The notes: generated by a model not told the origin, from the letters alone. A stretch of DNA of 64,000 nt from Cohnella candidum (GCF_003713065.1 NZ_CP033433.1:3349001-3413000), one strand, 5' to 3'; counted from the first letter of the stretch, positions 18,284-27,039 are shown. Made by a program: numbers and translations.

Positions 18284-18970
18284 CTAAGCGCGGGAAGCTT
18301 GATAATGGCGGTAGGCGCTTGCCTGCCCGCTTTTGGCTTTGTTCAGCACGCAGCCGATCACTTTCGCGTCCAACCGCGCCAGCAGCTTCTTGGCTTCCAA
18401 CGCCTTGGCCTTCCGGGAAATCCCGGAATGGAGCACCCACAGCACGCCGTCGCTTTTCATGGCGACGGTCGAGGCGTCCGCCAAAGCCAGAAGCGCAGGG
18501 GAATCGATGATGACCAGGTCGTATTCCGCCCTTGCCTGCTTCAGCAGCGCGTCCATGGCGGAGGAGTCGAGCGGATCGCCGCTCAGCACCGGCGCCGGTC
18601 CCGACGTCAATACGGTCAGCAGCGGAATGCCGACGTCTTTGACGCTTTCCGCCAAGCCGGCCGACTGGAGCAGCACGCTGGACAGCCCGTTATGGTTGGA
18701 GACGGAGAACGTCTGATGAAGTCCCGGCTGCCGGAGATTCGCGTCGATCAGCAGCACTTTTTTGCCCGTCTGGGCGCTGGCGATCGCGAGATTGACGGCG
18801 ACCGTCGTCTTGCCTTCCGACGGTTCGGCCGAAGTCACCGCGATGATCTTGCGATCCTTCTCTCCCGCGGAAGTGGCGATCATATTGCGAAGCGAACGGA
18901 ACGTGTCCGAAACTTGCGAATAGGGGTCCAGATGCGTAACCAGACTCCGTTTAGCCGTTAGCGTGGACAT
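18284..18970 (-). CDS. BY-kinase-like ATPase (CpsD/EpsB/YwqD family)
   Basis: 228 residues, the cytoplasmic tyrosine kinase half that pairs with the Wzz-like membrane protein encoded just upstream (20-base overlap). Walker A is A-E-P-S-E-G-K-T-T (about 49-57), Walker A' is V-L-L-I-D-A-N-L-R-Q-P, and Walker B is V-I-I-D-S-P. In most BY-kinases Walker A' reads D-x-D; here the second Asp is Asn. The C-terminal tyrosine cluster is reduced to Y-R-H-Y. The protein may therefore have weak or altered kinase activity. It still fits the role of controlling chain length and EPS assembly with its partner. Confidence 0.88.
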   Translation of the reverse strand: MSTLTAKRSLVTHLDPYSQVSDTFRSLRNMIATSAGEKDRKIIAVTSAEPSEGKTTVAVNLAIASAQTGKKVLLIDANLRQPGLHQTFSVSNHNGLSSVLLQSAGLAESVKDVGIPLLTVLTSGPAPVLSGDPLDSSAMDALLKQARAEYDLVIIDSPALLALADASTVAMKSDGVLWVLHSGISRKAKALEAKKLLARLDAKVIGCVLNKAKSGQASAYRHYQASRA

Positions 18971-19709
18971 GTTGATCCTCCCCTACCCGTTTGAAAGCCG
19001 GCGCTGCGGCCGCTTGTTTCGCGTTTTTGATATCGCTTTTGCGGATGACCGGAATGTTCGCCAGAACGGGAATGCCGAGCCAATCTTCAACCTTTCCGGC
19101 GTCCTTCAGTCCGGAGTCCAGCGTTTCCAGCAGGAAAGCGATGAAAACGGCGACGATGGACGAGGCGACGAAAGAGACGAGCAGGATGAACGTCAGGCCG
19201 GTCTGCCGCGGTGACGAAGGCGTTTCGGGATCGGACGGAATCACGATCATCGCGCCGTCCGTCATCATGATGCCGGGGGCTTCCACGCGGAATGTCGAGG
19301 TGACCGCGTTCACGATTTTCGAAGCTTTCACGTAGCTCGGATCTTCCCATGCGACCGTCATGATCTGGCTTCCCGCGGCTGAGCTGATCTTCAGGGAGCC
19401 GAGCAGCTCGTCTACCGTGACGTTCAAGCCCGGATTCGCCTGGACGACTTTCTGCAGGATGCCGGGCGTCTTGATCAATTCCTTGTAGGTATTGATCAGC
19501 ATGTTGTTGACCGCCACGTCGCCGGGGTTCACCTGAAGCTTCCCGTTTTCGAGCGTCGCCTGGTTGACGATGATTTTGCTGCTTGCCTGGTACATCGGCT
19601 GGGTGTAAGCCGCAGCGGCGTATCCGGCGGCTGAGCAAGCGATGACGATCAAGACCGTGATCAGGATCCATCTCTTGCGTACGATAGCCAAATAGTCGGA
19701 CAGTGTCAT
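18951..19709 (-). CDS. Wzz/CapA-type polysaccharide co-polymerase
   Basis: 252 residues. An N-terminal membrane helix (about 19-38) follows M-T-L-S-D-Y-L-A-I-V-R-K-R-W, the characteristic Wzz-domain opening. An extracellular part and a second helix (about 170-190) follow, ending in a short cytoplasmic tail that would activate the BY-kinase. I start at 19709 because GGGAGG stands 5 bases upstream; an upstream in-frame ATG falls inside operator 2. It is the first gene of unit B and controls polymer length. Confidence 0.9.
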   Translation of the reverse strand: MTLSDYLAIVRKRWILITVLIVIACSAAGYAAAAYTQPMYQASSKIIVNQATLENGKLQVNPGDVAVNNMLINTYKELIKTPGILQKVVQANPGLNVTVDELLGSLKISSAAGSQIMTVAWEDPSYVKASKIVNAVTSTFRVEAPGIMMTDGAMIVIPSDPETPSSPRQTGLTFILLVSFVASSIVAVFIAFLLETLDSGLKDAGKVEDWLGIPVLANIPVIRKSDIKNAKQAAAAPAFKRVGEDQHVHANG

Positions 19710-19728
19710 AAGTACCTCCCGAAAATAT

Positions 19729-19784
19729 GTTACATAATGTATCAATTACTTTCCGAATATACGATACAATCTGTCACATGTCAA
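19729..19784 (-). promoter_or_regulatory. EPS promoter-operator module B (unit B)
   Basis: Minus strand: -35 TTGACA (19779-19784), 17-base spacer, -10 TATATT (19756-19761), a near-consensus sigma-A promoter. Operator 1 on the plus strand is GATACAATCTGTCAC (19763-19777) inside the spacer. Operator 2 is GTTACATAATGTATC (19729-19743), centred 34 bases downstream, between the expected start of transcription and the ribosome site of the Wzz gene. Confidence 0.85.
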
Positions 19785-19799
19785 GGAGTTATGCCAAAC

Positions 19800-19812
19800 T
19801 CTCTCAGAGAGG
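19800..19812 (-). terminator. Weak terminator-like hairpin at the end of unit C
   Basis: CTCTC-TGA-GAGAG followed by TTTGG overlaps the stop codon of the UDP-glucose dehydrogenase gene and lies just upstream of promoter B. Short stem and poor T-run: readthrough from unit C into unit B is likely. Confidence 0.4.
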
Positions 19813-21132
19813 GATCGAAGCCTCCCGGTATCGGTTCAAATGCGGGCGGCCGACGGAATAGTAACGGAAATCCGTCAACGCGAACGCTTCCTTCCCGAAT
19901 ACGTTCCTCCCGTCGAACAGCACGGGCTCCTTCATTTTTGCCCGAAGAACGCCCAGATCCGTCTCCGCGAACTCCGGCCATTCCGTCAACAAACAAAGCG
20001 CGTCGGCGCCTTCGGCTGCCTCCAAAGCATTTTCGCACCAGACGACGAGAGGATGGTCGTACATCCGGCGGAAATTGTCCGTCGCGATCGGGTCGTACGC
20101 CCGTACGACGGCCCCTCTATCGATGAGCTCCGAGACGATGTCCAGCGATGGAGCTTCACGCACGTCGTCCGTGTTCGGCTTGAAAGCGAGGCCCCAGACG
20201 GCGATCGTGCGGCCGGACAAGCTGCCCGTGAATTCCTCCAGCTTTCGGATGACGCCCGTCCGCTGGTCCCGGTTGACGTCGACGACCGACTTCAGCAATT
20301 TGAAATCATAATCCACGTTCCCCGCGATCTGGATCAGGGCTCGCGTATCCTTCGGAAAACACGAGCCGCCGTAACCGATGCCAGCGCTCAGGAACGCGGA
20401 TCCGATTCTTCGGTCCTGGCCCATGCCCAGCGCGACCTGCGTCACATCCGCTCCGACTTTCTCGCAAATGTTCGCGATCTCGTTGATAAAGGAAATTTTG
20501 GTCGCGAGAAAAGCGTTGGACGCGTATTTAATCATCTCCGCGCTTCGGATGTCGGTGATGAGAATGTTCAAGGTCAGTTCTCTATGCAGCTCGGCGACGG
20601 CGTCGGCCGCGGCGGGATTGTCGGCTCCGATCACGATCCGGTCCGGGTGGAACGTATCGATGACGGCCGAGCCTTCGCGCAGAAACTCCGGTACGGATAC
20701 GACGTCGAACGGATGCGAAGTGAAGCTCGCGATCGTCGCTTTGATTTTCTCATTCGTGCCGACGGGCACGGTGCTTTTGGTGACGACGATCTTGTAGCCG
20801 TTCATCGCCTCTCCGATCTCGACGGCGGCCTGCCGGATATAGCTCAGGTCGGCCTCCCCGCTCGGGAGCGACGGCGTCCCCACGGCCAGAACGATCAGCT
20901 CCGCCTGCCGAACGGCCTCCGCTAAATCCCCGGTGAAACTCAGCCACCCGGCTCCGGCGTTTCTCCGGATCAGATCGGTCAAACCCGGTTCATGAATGGG
21001 CGACTCTCCCCCGCGAAGACGAGCGATCTTCTCCTCGTCTTTATCCACGCACACGACCTCGTTCCCCAAGCTGGAAAAACAAACGCCGGTTACCAATCCG
21101 ACGTAACCGGCTCCCACGACGGCGATTTTCAC
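19804..21132 (-). CDS. ugd: UDP-glucose 6-dehydrogenase
   Basis: 442 residues, full length. It oxidises UDP-glucose to UDP-glucuronate with two NAD+. The N-terminal Rossmann motif is G-A-G-Y-V-G-L-V-T-G (7-16) and the catalytic cysteine is C258 in G-Y-G-G-S-C-F-P-K-D. The K-Y-A-S-N-A-F-L-A-T-K substrate segment is present. It overlaps the TuaH-like glycosyltransferase by 4 bases in unit C, like the tuaD/tuaH association in teichuronic acid loci. The product implies a glucuronic-acid-containing EPS. Confidence 0.95.
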   Translation of the reverse strand: MKIAVVGAGYVGLVTGVCFSSLGNEVVCVDKDEEKIARLRGGESPIHEPGLTDLIRRNAGAGWLSFTGDLAEAVRQAELIVLAVGTPSLPSGEADLSYIRQAAVEIGEAMNGYKIVVTKSTVPVGTNEKIKATIASFTSHPFDVVSVPEFLREGSAVIDTFHPDRIVIGADNPAAADAVAELHRELTLNILITDIRSAEMIKYASNAFLATKISFINEIANICEKVGADVTQVALGMGQDRRIGSAFLSAGIGYGGSCFPKDTRALIQIAGNVDYDFKLLKSVVDVNRDQRTGVIRKLEEFTGSLSGRTIAVWGLAFKPNTDDVREAPSLDIVSELIDRGAVVRAYDPIATDNFRRMYDHPLVVWCENALEAAEGADALCLLTEWPEFAETDLGVLRAKMKEPVLFDGRNVFGKEAFALTDFRYYSVGRPHLNRYREASIPL

Positions 21133-22337
21133 GACTTCACCACTCCTGCTCCCATGTTTTTCTTTGTCTCGGCCGCTTCCCGCAGCCTTCTGCTGAAATC
21201 CACGATCGATTCGGCCTTCGATTTCCAGGACTGCCGCCTTGCGGCGCCCCGGATTTCATCTTTGGAAATCGCATGACGGGACGAACGATCGAGAACCTCC
21301 CCGACCGCCCTGACCAGATCTTCGCTTCCGTTATAGAAGGCCAGGAAACGTTCTCCCCTTCTCAGCAGCTCCGGCGTTTCCCTGACCACGATGGGCAAGC
21401 CTGCCGCCGCGTATTCGTACAGCTTCATCGGACTTCTTCCCCGGTTCGCCTTATGGTCGGACAGCGGAAGAAGCGCCAAATCCGCGTGATGCAGATAGGA
21501 AGGCAGCTCCGCGTACGGCTTCTGCCCAAGGAAAAACACGTTGGCGAGGCCCGCAAACGACACGGCGGCCGTTGCGGAGTGCGGGCCGATCACGATCAGG
21601 CTCACGTCGGGGCGCCTCTCTGCCAGTATGCGGAGCGCCTTCAGGTCCAGCCGTTCGTCCACGGCGCCGACGTATATTGCCCGCGGTCTCGGAATTTCCC
21701 TCAGCTCTTCCGGCTCGGGGCCTCCTTGGGAGAAATGTTCGAATTCCACGCCGTTCTCCAGCACGATGGCGGGAACGTCTTCGTTGTATTGCCGGACGCT
21801 GAGCAGCACCGGCTCGGAAGTGGCGATCATCCCGTGGGCTTTGCCTGCGATCTCCCGTTCCGCGGCGGCAACGGTGAAGTCTCCGGACATTTCCGCGTAA
21901 TGGTCGGTCGGCCGGTAAATGACGATCTTCGCTTTGACGTGTTTTTCGATGCCGACAAAATACGGCTGATCGATGAGGAGCAGATCCACTTCGGTAAACC
22001 GATGGCGTTTGAGCAGCTTCGAAACTTTCGGGAACCGGATCGATTCGACGAACCAATTCGAACCCGTCTTTTGGAAGATCCGGCCGGCGACGTTCCACGG
22101 AACGAGGGAGAGGGGCACGCCATGGATCAGCCCCCCATTCATCTTCCTCAGGTTCCACCACTGCCTGAAACGGTCCAAAATCGGCCTTTGCTTCATTTTC
22201 AGCAGATGAGCGGGCGTCACCGAGGTGCTGAGATGGAACACCCGATGTCCCATCTTCGAGAGCTCGCGGGCCAAGTGGTGGGATCCGACGACGAACGGGC
22301 CGCCGATGTAGGTATGGCTCGCGAACAAAATGTTCAT
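21129..22337 (-). CDS. TuaH-like glycosyltransferase, candidate glucuronosyltransferase
   Basis: 402 residues, GT-B fold. The start M-N-I-L-F-A-S-H-T-Y-I-G-G-P-F-V-V-G-S-H resembles TuaH-type enzymes; the segment I-V-I-Y-R-P-T-D-H-Y-A-E (about 129-140) and S-P-M-K-L-Y-E-Y-A-A-A-G-L-P support a GT1/GT4-like nucleotide-sugar transferase. I start at 22337 (AAAGGGA upstream); a longer frame starting at 22394 overlaps operator 2. Being cotranscribed only with UDP-glucose dehydrogenase, it is a good candidate to use UDP-glucuronate (inference from context). Confidence 0.82.
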   Translation of the reverse strand: MNILFASHTYIGGPFVVGSHHLARELSKMGHRVFHLSTSVTPAHLLKMKQRPILDRFRQWWNLRKMNGGLIHGVPLSLVPWNVAGRIFQKTGSNWFVESIRFPKVSKLLKRHRFTEVDLLLIDQPYFVGIEKHVKAKIVIYRPTDHYAEMSGDFTVAAAEREIAGKAHGMIATSEPVLLSVRQYNEDVPAIVLENGVEFEHFSQGGPEPEELREIPRPRAIYVGAVDERLDLKALRILAERRPDVSLIVIGPHSATAAVSFAGLANVFFLGQKPYAELPSYLHHADLALLPLSDHKANRGRSPMKLYEYAAAGLPIVVRETPELLRRGERFLAFYNGSEDLVRAVGEVLDRSSRHAISKDEIRGAARRQSWKSKAESIVDFSRRLREAAETKKNMGAGVVKS

Positions 22338-22387
22338 TTTTTCCCTTTCCAAATGCTTGCCTCCAACCTGCCCCTGCCAAAATACAT

Positions 22388-22438
22388 GATACAATCTGTC
22401 ACTATGTTGAATATAGGATACATTTTGTAACTAGTCAA
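22388..22438 (-). promoter_or_regulatory. EPS promoter-operator module C (TuaH-like gene and ugd)
   Basis: Minus strand: -35 TTGACT (22433-22438), 17-base spacer, -10 TATATT (22410-22415). Plus-strand operator 1 is GATACATTTTGTAAC (22417-22431). Operator 2 is GATACAATCTGTCAC (22388-22402), identical to operator 1 of module B, centred 29 bases downstream. Confidence 0.82.
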
Positions 22439-22443
22439 GCAAG

Positions 22444-22462
22444 AAAAAACGGCTCAACCGTT
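22444..22462 (-). terminator. Terminator of EPS unit D
   Basis: AACGG-TTGAG-CCGTT followed by TTTTC on the minus strand overlaps the stop codon of the flippase gene. The stem is only 5 bp, so strength is uncertain. It lies immediately upstream of promoter C. Confidence 0.5.
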
Positions 22463-23896
22463 CTGCCCGATCGGGAAAAGCCGTTGTTTGACCATGCGGT
22501 AGGCGGGCCGGTTCAGGAACCGGGACAGCGCCAGATAGACGGCCGAGAGAATAAGGCTCCATACAACGAGACGTACCGGCGCCGGCAAGCCGGCTTCGGG
22601 AAGCGCCGTCGCCAGGAGATAAACGCCGGCCATACCCAGCGCGCTCGCGGCGGACGGCACGAAACATGCGACGTAACGGAGCATAGCCAGCTTCAGCAGC
22701 TTGGCGACCAACCAGCTGCGGATGACGAGAACGATCAGATTCTCGGCAAGTACGGCCGCGCAGACGCCCAGAATTCCGAAATAAGAGCCGGCGTACAACA
22801 TCCCGCAGGTGACGACGAACATGACGGAAAACAGCTTCAGTTCGTAATCGGGCCTGCCGAGACTTTTAAACAAAGCTCCGCTGACCGTTCCGAGACCGGA
22901 TGCGAGACCTGCCGCCATGAGCAGGCGCATCGGCGGCACCGCCTCTTTCCAAGCGTCTCCGTAGAGCGTAGCGACGAACTCCGGCGCGAGCAGGCAGAAG
23001 CCCGTGCAGAGGGGGAACAGCGCAAACGCCATCACTTCCATTAAGCGAAGGTATTGGTTGCGGATTTGCGCGGGATCCCCTTGGATCCGGGAAAACTCGG
23101 AAAACATGACTCGGGCGATTTGTCCGGACACGTAAGTCCGAATCAGGAAAGCCCAAGTAAACGCCATCGTATAAAGCCCCAACACGCGGCTTCCCATCGT
23201 TTTGCCGACCACGAGGTAATCCGCTACGCTGCTGAGGTAAATCAGCATCTGGGACAGAATGAGCGGGAGACTGTAACCGGTCATCTCCCGGACAACCGCA
23301 CGGTCGAACCGCAGACGAAGAAATATCCGGCATTCCGGACCGCACAGGAGAATGAGCGTTTGCAGGGCTGGACGCACCAGAAACTTGGCCGTAATCGCCG
23401 GAATCGTTTGGCCGTTCAGCGCCAAAGCGATAGCCGCCGCGGTGCAGAGCAGTTCAGCCGACAGGTCGGTCAGTGCCAGCCGCCGGAATTTCATGATTTT
23501 CTGGAAGTAGCTCTTGGCGGTCATGCCGAAGGAACCGAGCATCACCCCCGCGGCGATGTAGTACACGATCGTCTCCACTTCCGCGGCTCCGTAGAAGGAA
23601 GAGATCGGCTTGGCGCCGAGAACGAGGATAAGCGTCAGGACGGCCGATATGGCCAGGTTCATGAAATTCGCGGTCGGGATGAACGAGGGGGAGGCCTGCT
23701 GCTTGTAGATCAGGTACGAGCCCATTCCGACTTCCTGGATGACGGCGACCAGTCCGGTGAAGATGGTCGCCATTCCGAGAAGTCCGAACGCTTCCGGCGA
23801 CAGCAGGCGAGCCAGGACGACGCTGCCGGCCATGGCCGCGATTTGGGTGGACACCGACTGGGCGATGGCCCACAGGGAGCTTCTCGCTACGGACAT
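22454..23896 (-). CDS. Second Wzx-type flippase (MOP family)
   Basis: 480 residues with about 12-14 hydrophobic helices. The N-terminal V-V-L-A-R-L-L-S-P-E-A-F-G-L-L-G-M is the typical MOP/TuaB-like motif. It is not a recent duplicate of the flippase at 9309-10781: beyond the family motifs the two diverge. It lies after a glycosyltransferase gene (10-base overlap) in unit D, under the same type of promoter. It may export a second polymer or a different repeat-unit form. Confidence 0.88.
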   Translation of the reverse strand: MSVARSSLWAIAQSVSTQIAAMAGSVVLARLLSPEAFGLLGMATIFTGLVAVIQEVGMGSYLIYKQQASPSFIPTANFMNLAISAVLTLILVLGAKPISSFYGAAEVETIVYYIAAGVMLGSFGMTAKSYFQKIMKFRRLALTDLSAELLCTAAAIALALNGQTIPAITAKFLVRPALQTLILLCGPECRIFLRLRFDRAVVREMTGYSLPLILSQMLIYLSSVADYLVVGKTMGSRVLGLYTMAFTWAFLIRTYVSGQIARVMFSEFSRIQGDPAQIRNQYLRLMEVMAFALFPLCTGFCLLAPEFVATLYGDAWKEAVPPMRLLMAAGLASGLGTVSGALFKSLGRPDYELKLFSVMFVVTCGMLYAGSYFGILGVCAAVLAENLIVLVIRSWLVAKLLKLAMLRYVACFVPSAASALGMAGVYLLATALPEAGLPAPVRLVVWSLILSAVYLALSRFLNRPAYRMVKQRLFPIGQNG

Positions 23897-24924
23897 GTCA
23901 TCACCTGTGCGGGAGTGCCGTAAACGTCCAGCATGGTCCGGGACACGGAGTGCCAGTCCAAATCCCGCAGGATGCGGGCATACCGGTCTTCGGAACGGAA
24001 CTCGTCTCTTCTCTCTTTTATTTCCGCCATCGCGGCCGCCAAGGCGTCCGGCTTCCCCGGGTCGTAGAGGATGGCGATGTCGGGCGTCAGATAATCTTTC
24101 AGGAGTCCCAGATCCGGCGCGACGACCGGCCTGCAGTATGAAGCGGCGAGAATGGCGGTGCCGGAAGTGGTGATTTTGCGATAGGGAAGCACGACCGCAT
24201 CCGCACCGCGGACGTAATCCGCCAGCTCTTCGTCGGGAACGAAGTCGAGATGCAAGTGCACGCCTTCGCCGCAGTCCGCGAGCAGCGAGCGGTCGAAGTC
24301 GGAGGAAGGCTTGCCGGCGATCAGGAGATGCGTGTGCCGGTCCCTCATCCGCTTGAAGCTCGGAACCAGATGATCCAGCCCTTTATAAGGAGAGATTTGG
24401 CCGACGAACAGGAACAGGTAATCCTCTTCCGGAATGCCGAATCTCGCTCGCACGTTCGTCCCTTTGCTTCCGTATACGCCGCCGTAATGGCCGTGGGGGA
24501 CGCGGACGATTTTGCTCTCGTCGGCTTTGAAGTGCCGGACCAGCTCCGCCTTCACCGAATCCCCCATCACGATCAAACGGCTGCAAAAACGGCACAGCAG
24601 CTTTCTCATGAAACGGTTCCAGCCCGTTTCCCCCGTTTGGTGGGGCCATACGTTGTGAACCGTCCAGACGATTTTGGCTCCTCTCAACCGCAAATAGACG
24701 AGCAAGAGAACGAACAGGGCGGATTTCGCCGCGGTCATGGCCGCGTTTTTGCCGGTGTAATAGTAGCTGGGCCAGTGGATATGGAAGACGTCTCCCCTCC
24801 CGATCCGGACGACGGCTTCCCGGTTGAACGATTTCACCGGCAAGTCTCTTCGTTCCAGCGATTCGACCAGCAATTCAATGTACTTGTTTCCTTCCAGCTT
24901 CTTAGGGAGCATATAAACAGCCAA
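23887..24924 (-). CDS. GT4-like glycosyltransferase
   Basis: 345 residues, GT-B type. Readable features are V-F-H-I-H-W-P-S (about 45-52), I-V-W-T-V-H-N-V-W-P-H (about 84-94), F-V-G-Q-I-S-P-Y-K-G-L in the donor half, and a C-terminal T-T-S-G-T-A-I-L-A-A-S-Y. This pattern occurs in EPS mannosyl/glucosyltransferases of the GumH/GT4 type. The start is TTG at 24924 with AGGAAGG 8 bases upstream; an ATG four codons later lacks a ribosome site. First gene of unit D. Confidence 0.85.
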   Translation of the reverse strand: MAVYMLPKKLEGNKYIELLVESLERRDLPVKSFNREAVVRIGRGDVFHIHWPSYYYTGKNAAMTAAKSALFVLLLVYLRLRGAKIVWTVHNVWPHQTGETGWNRFMRKLLCRFCSRLIVMGDSVKAELVRHFKADESKIVRVPHGHYGGVYGSKGTNVRARFGIPEEDYLFLFVGQISPYKGLDHLVPSFKRMRDRHTHLLIAGKPSSDFDRSLLADCGEGVHLHLDFVPDEELADYVRGADAVVLPYRKITTSGTAILAASYCRPVVAPDLGLLKDYLTPDIAILYDPGKPDALAAAMAEIKERRDEFRSEDRYARILRDLDWHSVSRTMLDVYGTPAQVMTCP

Positions 24925-24952
24925 TGCCGTCGCCTTCCTTTCTCCGCTGCTC

Positions 24953-24997
24953 GATACAATATGTAAATACTTTATGATACGAACTGTAACATGTCAA
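24953..24997 (-). promoter_or_regulatory. EPS promoter-operator module D (unit D)
   Basis: Minus strand: -35 TTGACA (24992-24997), 17-base spacer, -10 TAAAGT (24969-24974). Plus-strand operator 1 is GATACGAACTGTAAC (24976-24990); operator 2 is GATACAATATGTAAA (24953-24967), centred 23 bases downstream, closer than in the other modules. Confidence 0.8.
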
Positions 24998-25000
24998 GGA

Positions 25001-25025
25001 ATAAAAATCCGCCCCTAAGGGCGGA
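25001..25025 (-). terminator. Terminator of the ABC-2 transporter operon
   Basis: TCCGCCC-TTAG-GGGCGGA followed by TTTTTAT on the minus strand, 19 bases after the permease stop and directly before promoter D, which it insulates. Confidence 0.88.
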
Positions 25026-25043
25026 GAGGAAGAGCGTCCGGGA

Positions 25044-25850
25044 TTATGCCGCGACGTCGCGTTTGACGAAGACGGACCATGAGACGATGTTGAAAATGAT
25101 GACGTAAACGGCCAATACCGCGATCGAGAAGCCGAGCGTCGTTTCCTGGTTCGGAATCGGGCCGGTGCCTCCGTTCAAATAGGAGGTCAAATCCAGATGC
25201 AGGAACATCACGTATTTGACCCAGGCTTTATCGGCCAGCGCGAACAAGGCGGCGAGCAGATTCCCCGACAGCAGGAGGAAAATGGACAAGCCGATCGCCA
25301 GTCCGCTGCTGCGGAAAGCCGACGACATCATGAAGCCGAACGTGACGATGACGATCAGGCTGACGAACTGCAGCCCGTAAAACTCCAGCATGTAAGTCCA
25401 GGGCGAGTTCATCGTCTGCGACAGGTCCGTCGCCGAGTTCGAATAGCCGAACAAGGCCATAGAAGCGAGCAGTGATACGACGAAGCCGATGATGGTGAAA
25501 AACAAGGCGAATAGGATCGTGGAGATATACTTGGACAGCAATATCGACGAACGGCTCCATGGACGAATCAGCAGCAGCTTGATCGTTCCCCAGGTGAATT
25601 CGCCCGCGACGGACTCCGAGGCTTTGACGGCCGTGAAGATCGTTATCAATGGAAATAAAATTTGGCTGGCGGTTTTCATGACCCACCAGTTCGATGCCAA
25701 ATCCTGATCTCCGGCAGCGAAGTAGAACAGCACGGACATCGCCAGCGGCATGATCACGACGAACCCCAGCATGATCCAAGTGGCGACGCGCCGGTAGATT
25801 TTCATATTCTCGTTCAGAATCAAGCTCCAAAAATCAACCAACGGTCTCAC
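25044..25850 (-). CDS. ABC-2 type transporter permease
   Basis: 268 residues with six predicted transmembrane helices (first at about 25-47), typical of ABC2_membrane_4-like permeases that partner a single ATPase. The GTG start at 25850 lies inside the end of the ATPase gene (17-base overlap), so the two form one transporter. The substrate is unknown; related systems export peptides or give bacteriocin or antibiotic resistance. It has its own terminator and no EPS-type operator, so it is probably not part of the EPS regulon despite lying between units. Confidence 0.88.
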   Translation of the reverse strand: MRPLVDFWSLILNENMKIYRRVATWIMLGFVVIMPLAMSVLFYFAAGDQDLASNWWVMKTASQILFPLITIFTAVKASESVAGEFTWGTIKLLLIRPWSRSSILLSKYISTILFALFFTIIGFVVSLLASMALFGYSNSATDLSQTMNSPWTYMLEFYGLQFVSLIVIVTFGFMMSSAFRSSGLAIGLSIFLLLSGNLLAALFALADKAWVKYVMFLHLDLTSYLNGGTGPIPNQETTLGFSIAVLAVYVIIFNIVSWSVFVKRDVAA

Positions 25851-26757
25851 CCCCCGTCACCTCGAGGAATTGATCCTCAAGCGACTTGGTTTTGACGCGG
25901 ATGCCGTAGACCTGAATGCCGGCTTCGACCAGCCTGCGGTTAATGGCGGCTACCGTCTTGCGATCCGCTTGCACGGTCAAGCCTTCCTCCGCCGTTCGAC
26001 CCGCGCCCATTCCCGCCAACGCGTCAAGCGCGGCATCGGGGCGATCCACGTCGAACAGAACTTCTTCGGCCGAACGGTCGGCAGCGTCCCCGCCGTCGGG
26101 GCGCAGCGACCGGATATCGATGATCTGCCCCTTCTGAAGGATGGCGACGCGGTCGCACATCAGCTCCATCTCCGAGAGGAGGTGGCTGGAGACGAACACG
26201 GCCGTCCCTTCTTCCCGCGCCAGCCGGCGCAGGTAGTCGCGCAGCTCCCGGATTCCCGCCGGATCGAGCCCGTTCGTCGGCTCGTCCAATACGAGCAGCT
26301 TCGGACGGTGCATGACCGCCTGCGCGACGCCCAGCCTCTGCCGCATCCCGAGCGAATACTTCTTCACCTTGTCGTCAATCCGGCCGGTCAGCCCGACCAG
26401 ATCGACCACTTCGTCGATCCGGGCTCTGGGCACCTTGGACATTCTCGCAAAATGAAGCAGGTTCTGATAGCCGGTCAGAAACTTGTACATTTCCGGATTT
26501 TCGACAATGGCGCCGACTTGGGCGACCGCTTGGGAAAATTCCGTTTTGACGCTGCGGTTCCCGATATGTATGTCTCCGCCGGTCATGGCCATCAAGCCGA
26601 CCATCATACGGATCGTCGTGGTTTTGCCCGAACCGTTGGGACCGAGAAAACCGAATACTTCGCCCGGATACACCTCAAGGGAGATCCGGTCGATAATCGT
26701 CCGGCCGCCGATGCGTTTGGTCACATCCTGCAGCTTGACGACGGGTGCCGATGACAT
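25834..26757 (-). CDS. ABC transporter ATP-binding protein
   Basis: 307 residues. Walker A G-P-N-G-S-G-K-T-T-T (39-48), signature Y-S-L-G-M-R-Q-R-L, Walker B L-L-V-L-D-E-P-T-N-G-L-D-P, and the H-loop S-S-H are all intact. The C-terminal 90 residues are the extension usual for CcmA/BcrA-type export ATPases. It energises the downstream permease. A TATAAT sits 48-53 bases upstream of the ATG, and AGGGG precedes it. Confidence 0.92.
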   Translation of the reverse strand: MSSAPVVKLQDVTKRIGGRTIIDRISLEVYPGEVFGFLGPNGSGKTTTIRMMVGLMAMTGGDIHIGNRSVKTEFSQAVAQVGAIVENPEMYKFLTGYQNLLHFARMSKVPRARIDEVVDLVGLTGRIDDKVKKYSLGMRQRLGVAQAVMHRPKLLVLDEPTNGLDPAGIRELRDYLRRLAREEGTAVFVSSHLLSEMELMCDRVAILQKGQIIDIRSLRPDGGDAADRSAEEVLFDVDRPDAALDALAGMGAGRTAEEGLTVQADRKTVAAINRRLVEAGIQVYGIRVKTKSLEDQFLEVTGGETVG

Positions 26758-26841
26758 GCGTTCCCCTCCATTGCCAAGTAATGGCTTACGGTTTCCATTA
26801 TACCAATTTCGGGAGTCCCGGCTTGCGGTTTATACGAATCT

Positions 26842-27039
26842 TTAACTGAAAGGGGAAACGGTATGGGCGGGATTGCCGTCTAGCGTGACATTCGAATGGC
26901 CGTGCAGGCCGGCTTCGGACTCGCAGGCTTTACAGCAGCCCAGTCGGTGCTCTATTCGGAAATAGCCCGTCTTGAAAAGCGACTCCGCCTGCTCGATACC
27001 GGTCAGTCGTCCGCATTTAACGCAATAAAATCGTTCCAT
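26842..27039 (-). CDS. Small zinc-ribbon protein
   Basis: 65 residues with two cysteine pairs: C-V-K-C-G-R near the start and C-C-K-A-C about residues 35-39, a zinc-ribbon arrangement. I start at 27039 because GGGAG stands 8 bases before that ATG. No family name is recognised. It lies between the ABC operon and the PilZ gene, 72 bases from the latter and in the same direction, so it may be cotranscribed with it from module E. Confidence 0.6.
   Translation of the reverse strand: MERFYCVKCGRLTGIEQAESLFKTGYFRIEHRLGCCKACESEAGLHGHSNVTLDGNPAHTVSPFS

Noticed and set aside
25044..26757. ABC-2 transporter as the EPS exporter
   Set aside because: EPS export is already explained by Wzx/Wzy. The transporter lacks the operator, has its own terminator, and its family is not that of polysaccharide ABC exporters.
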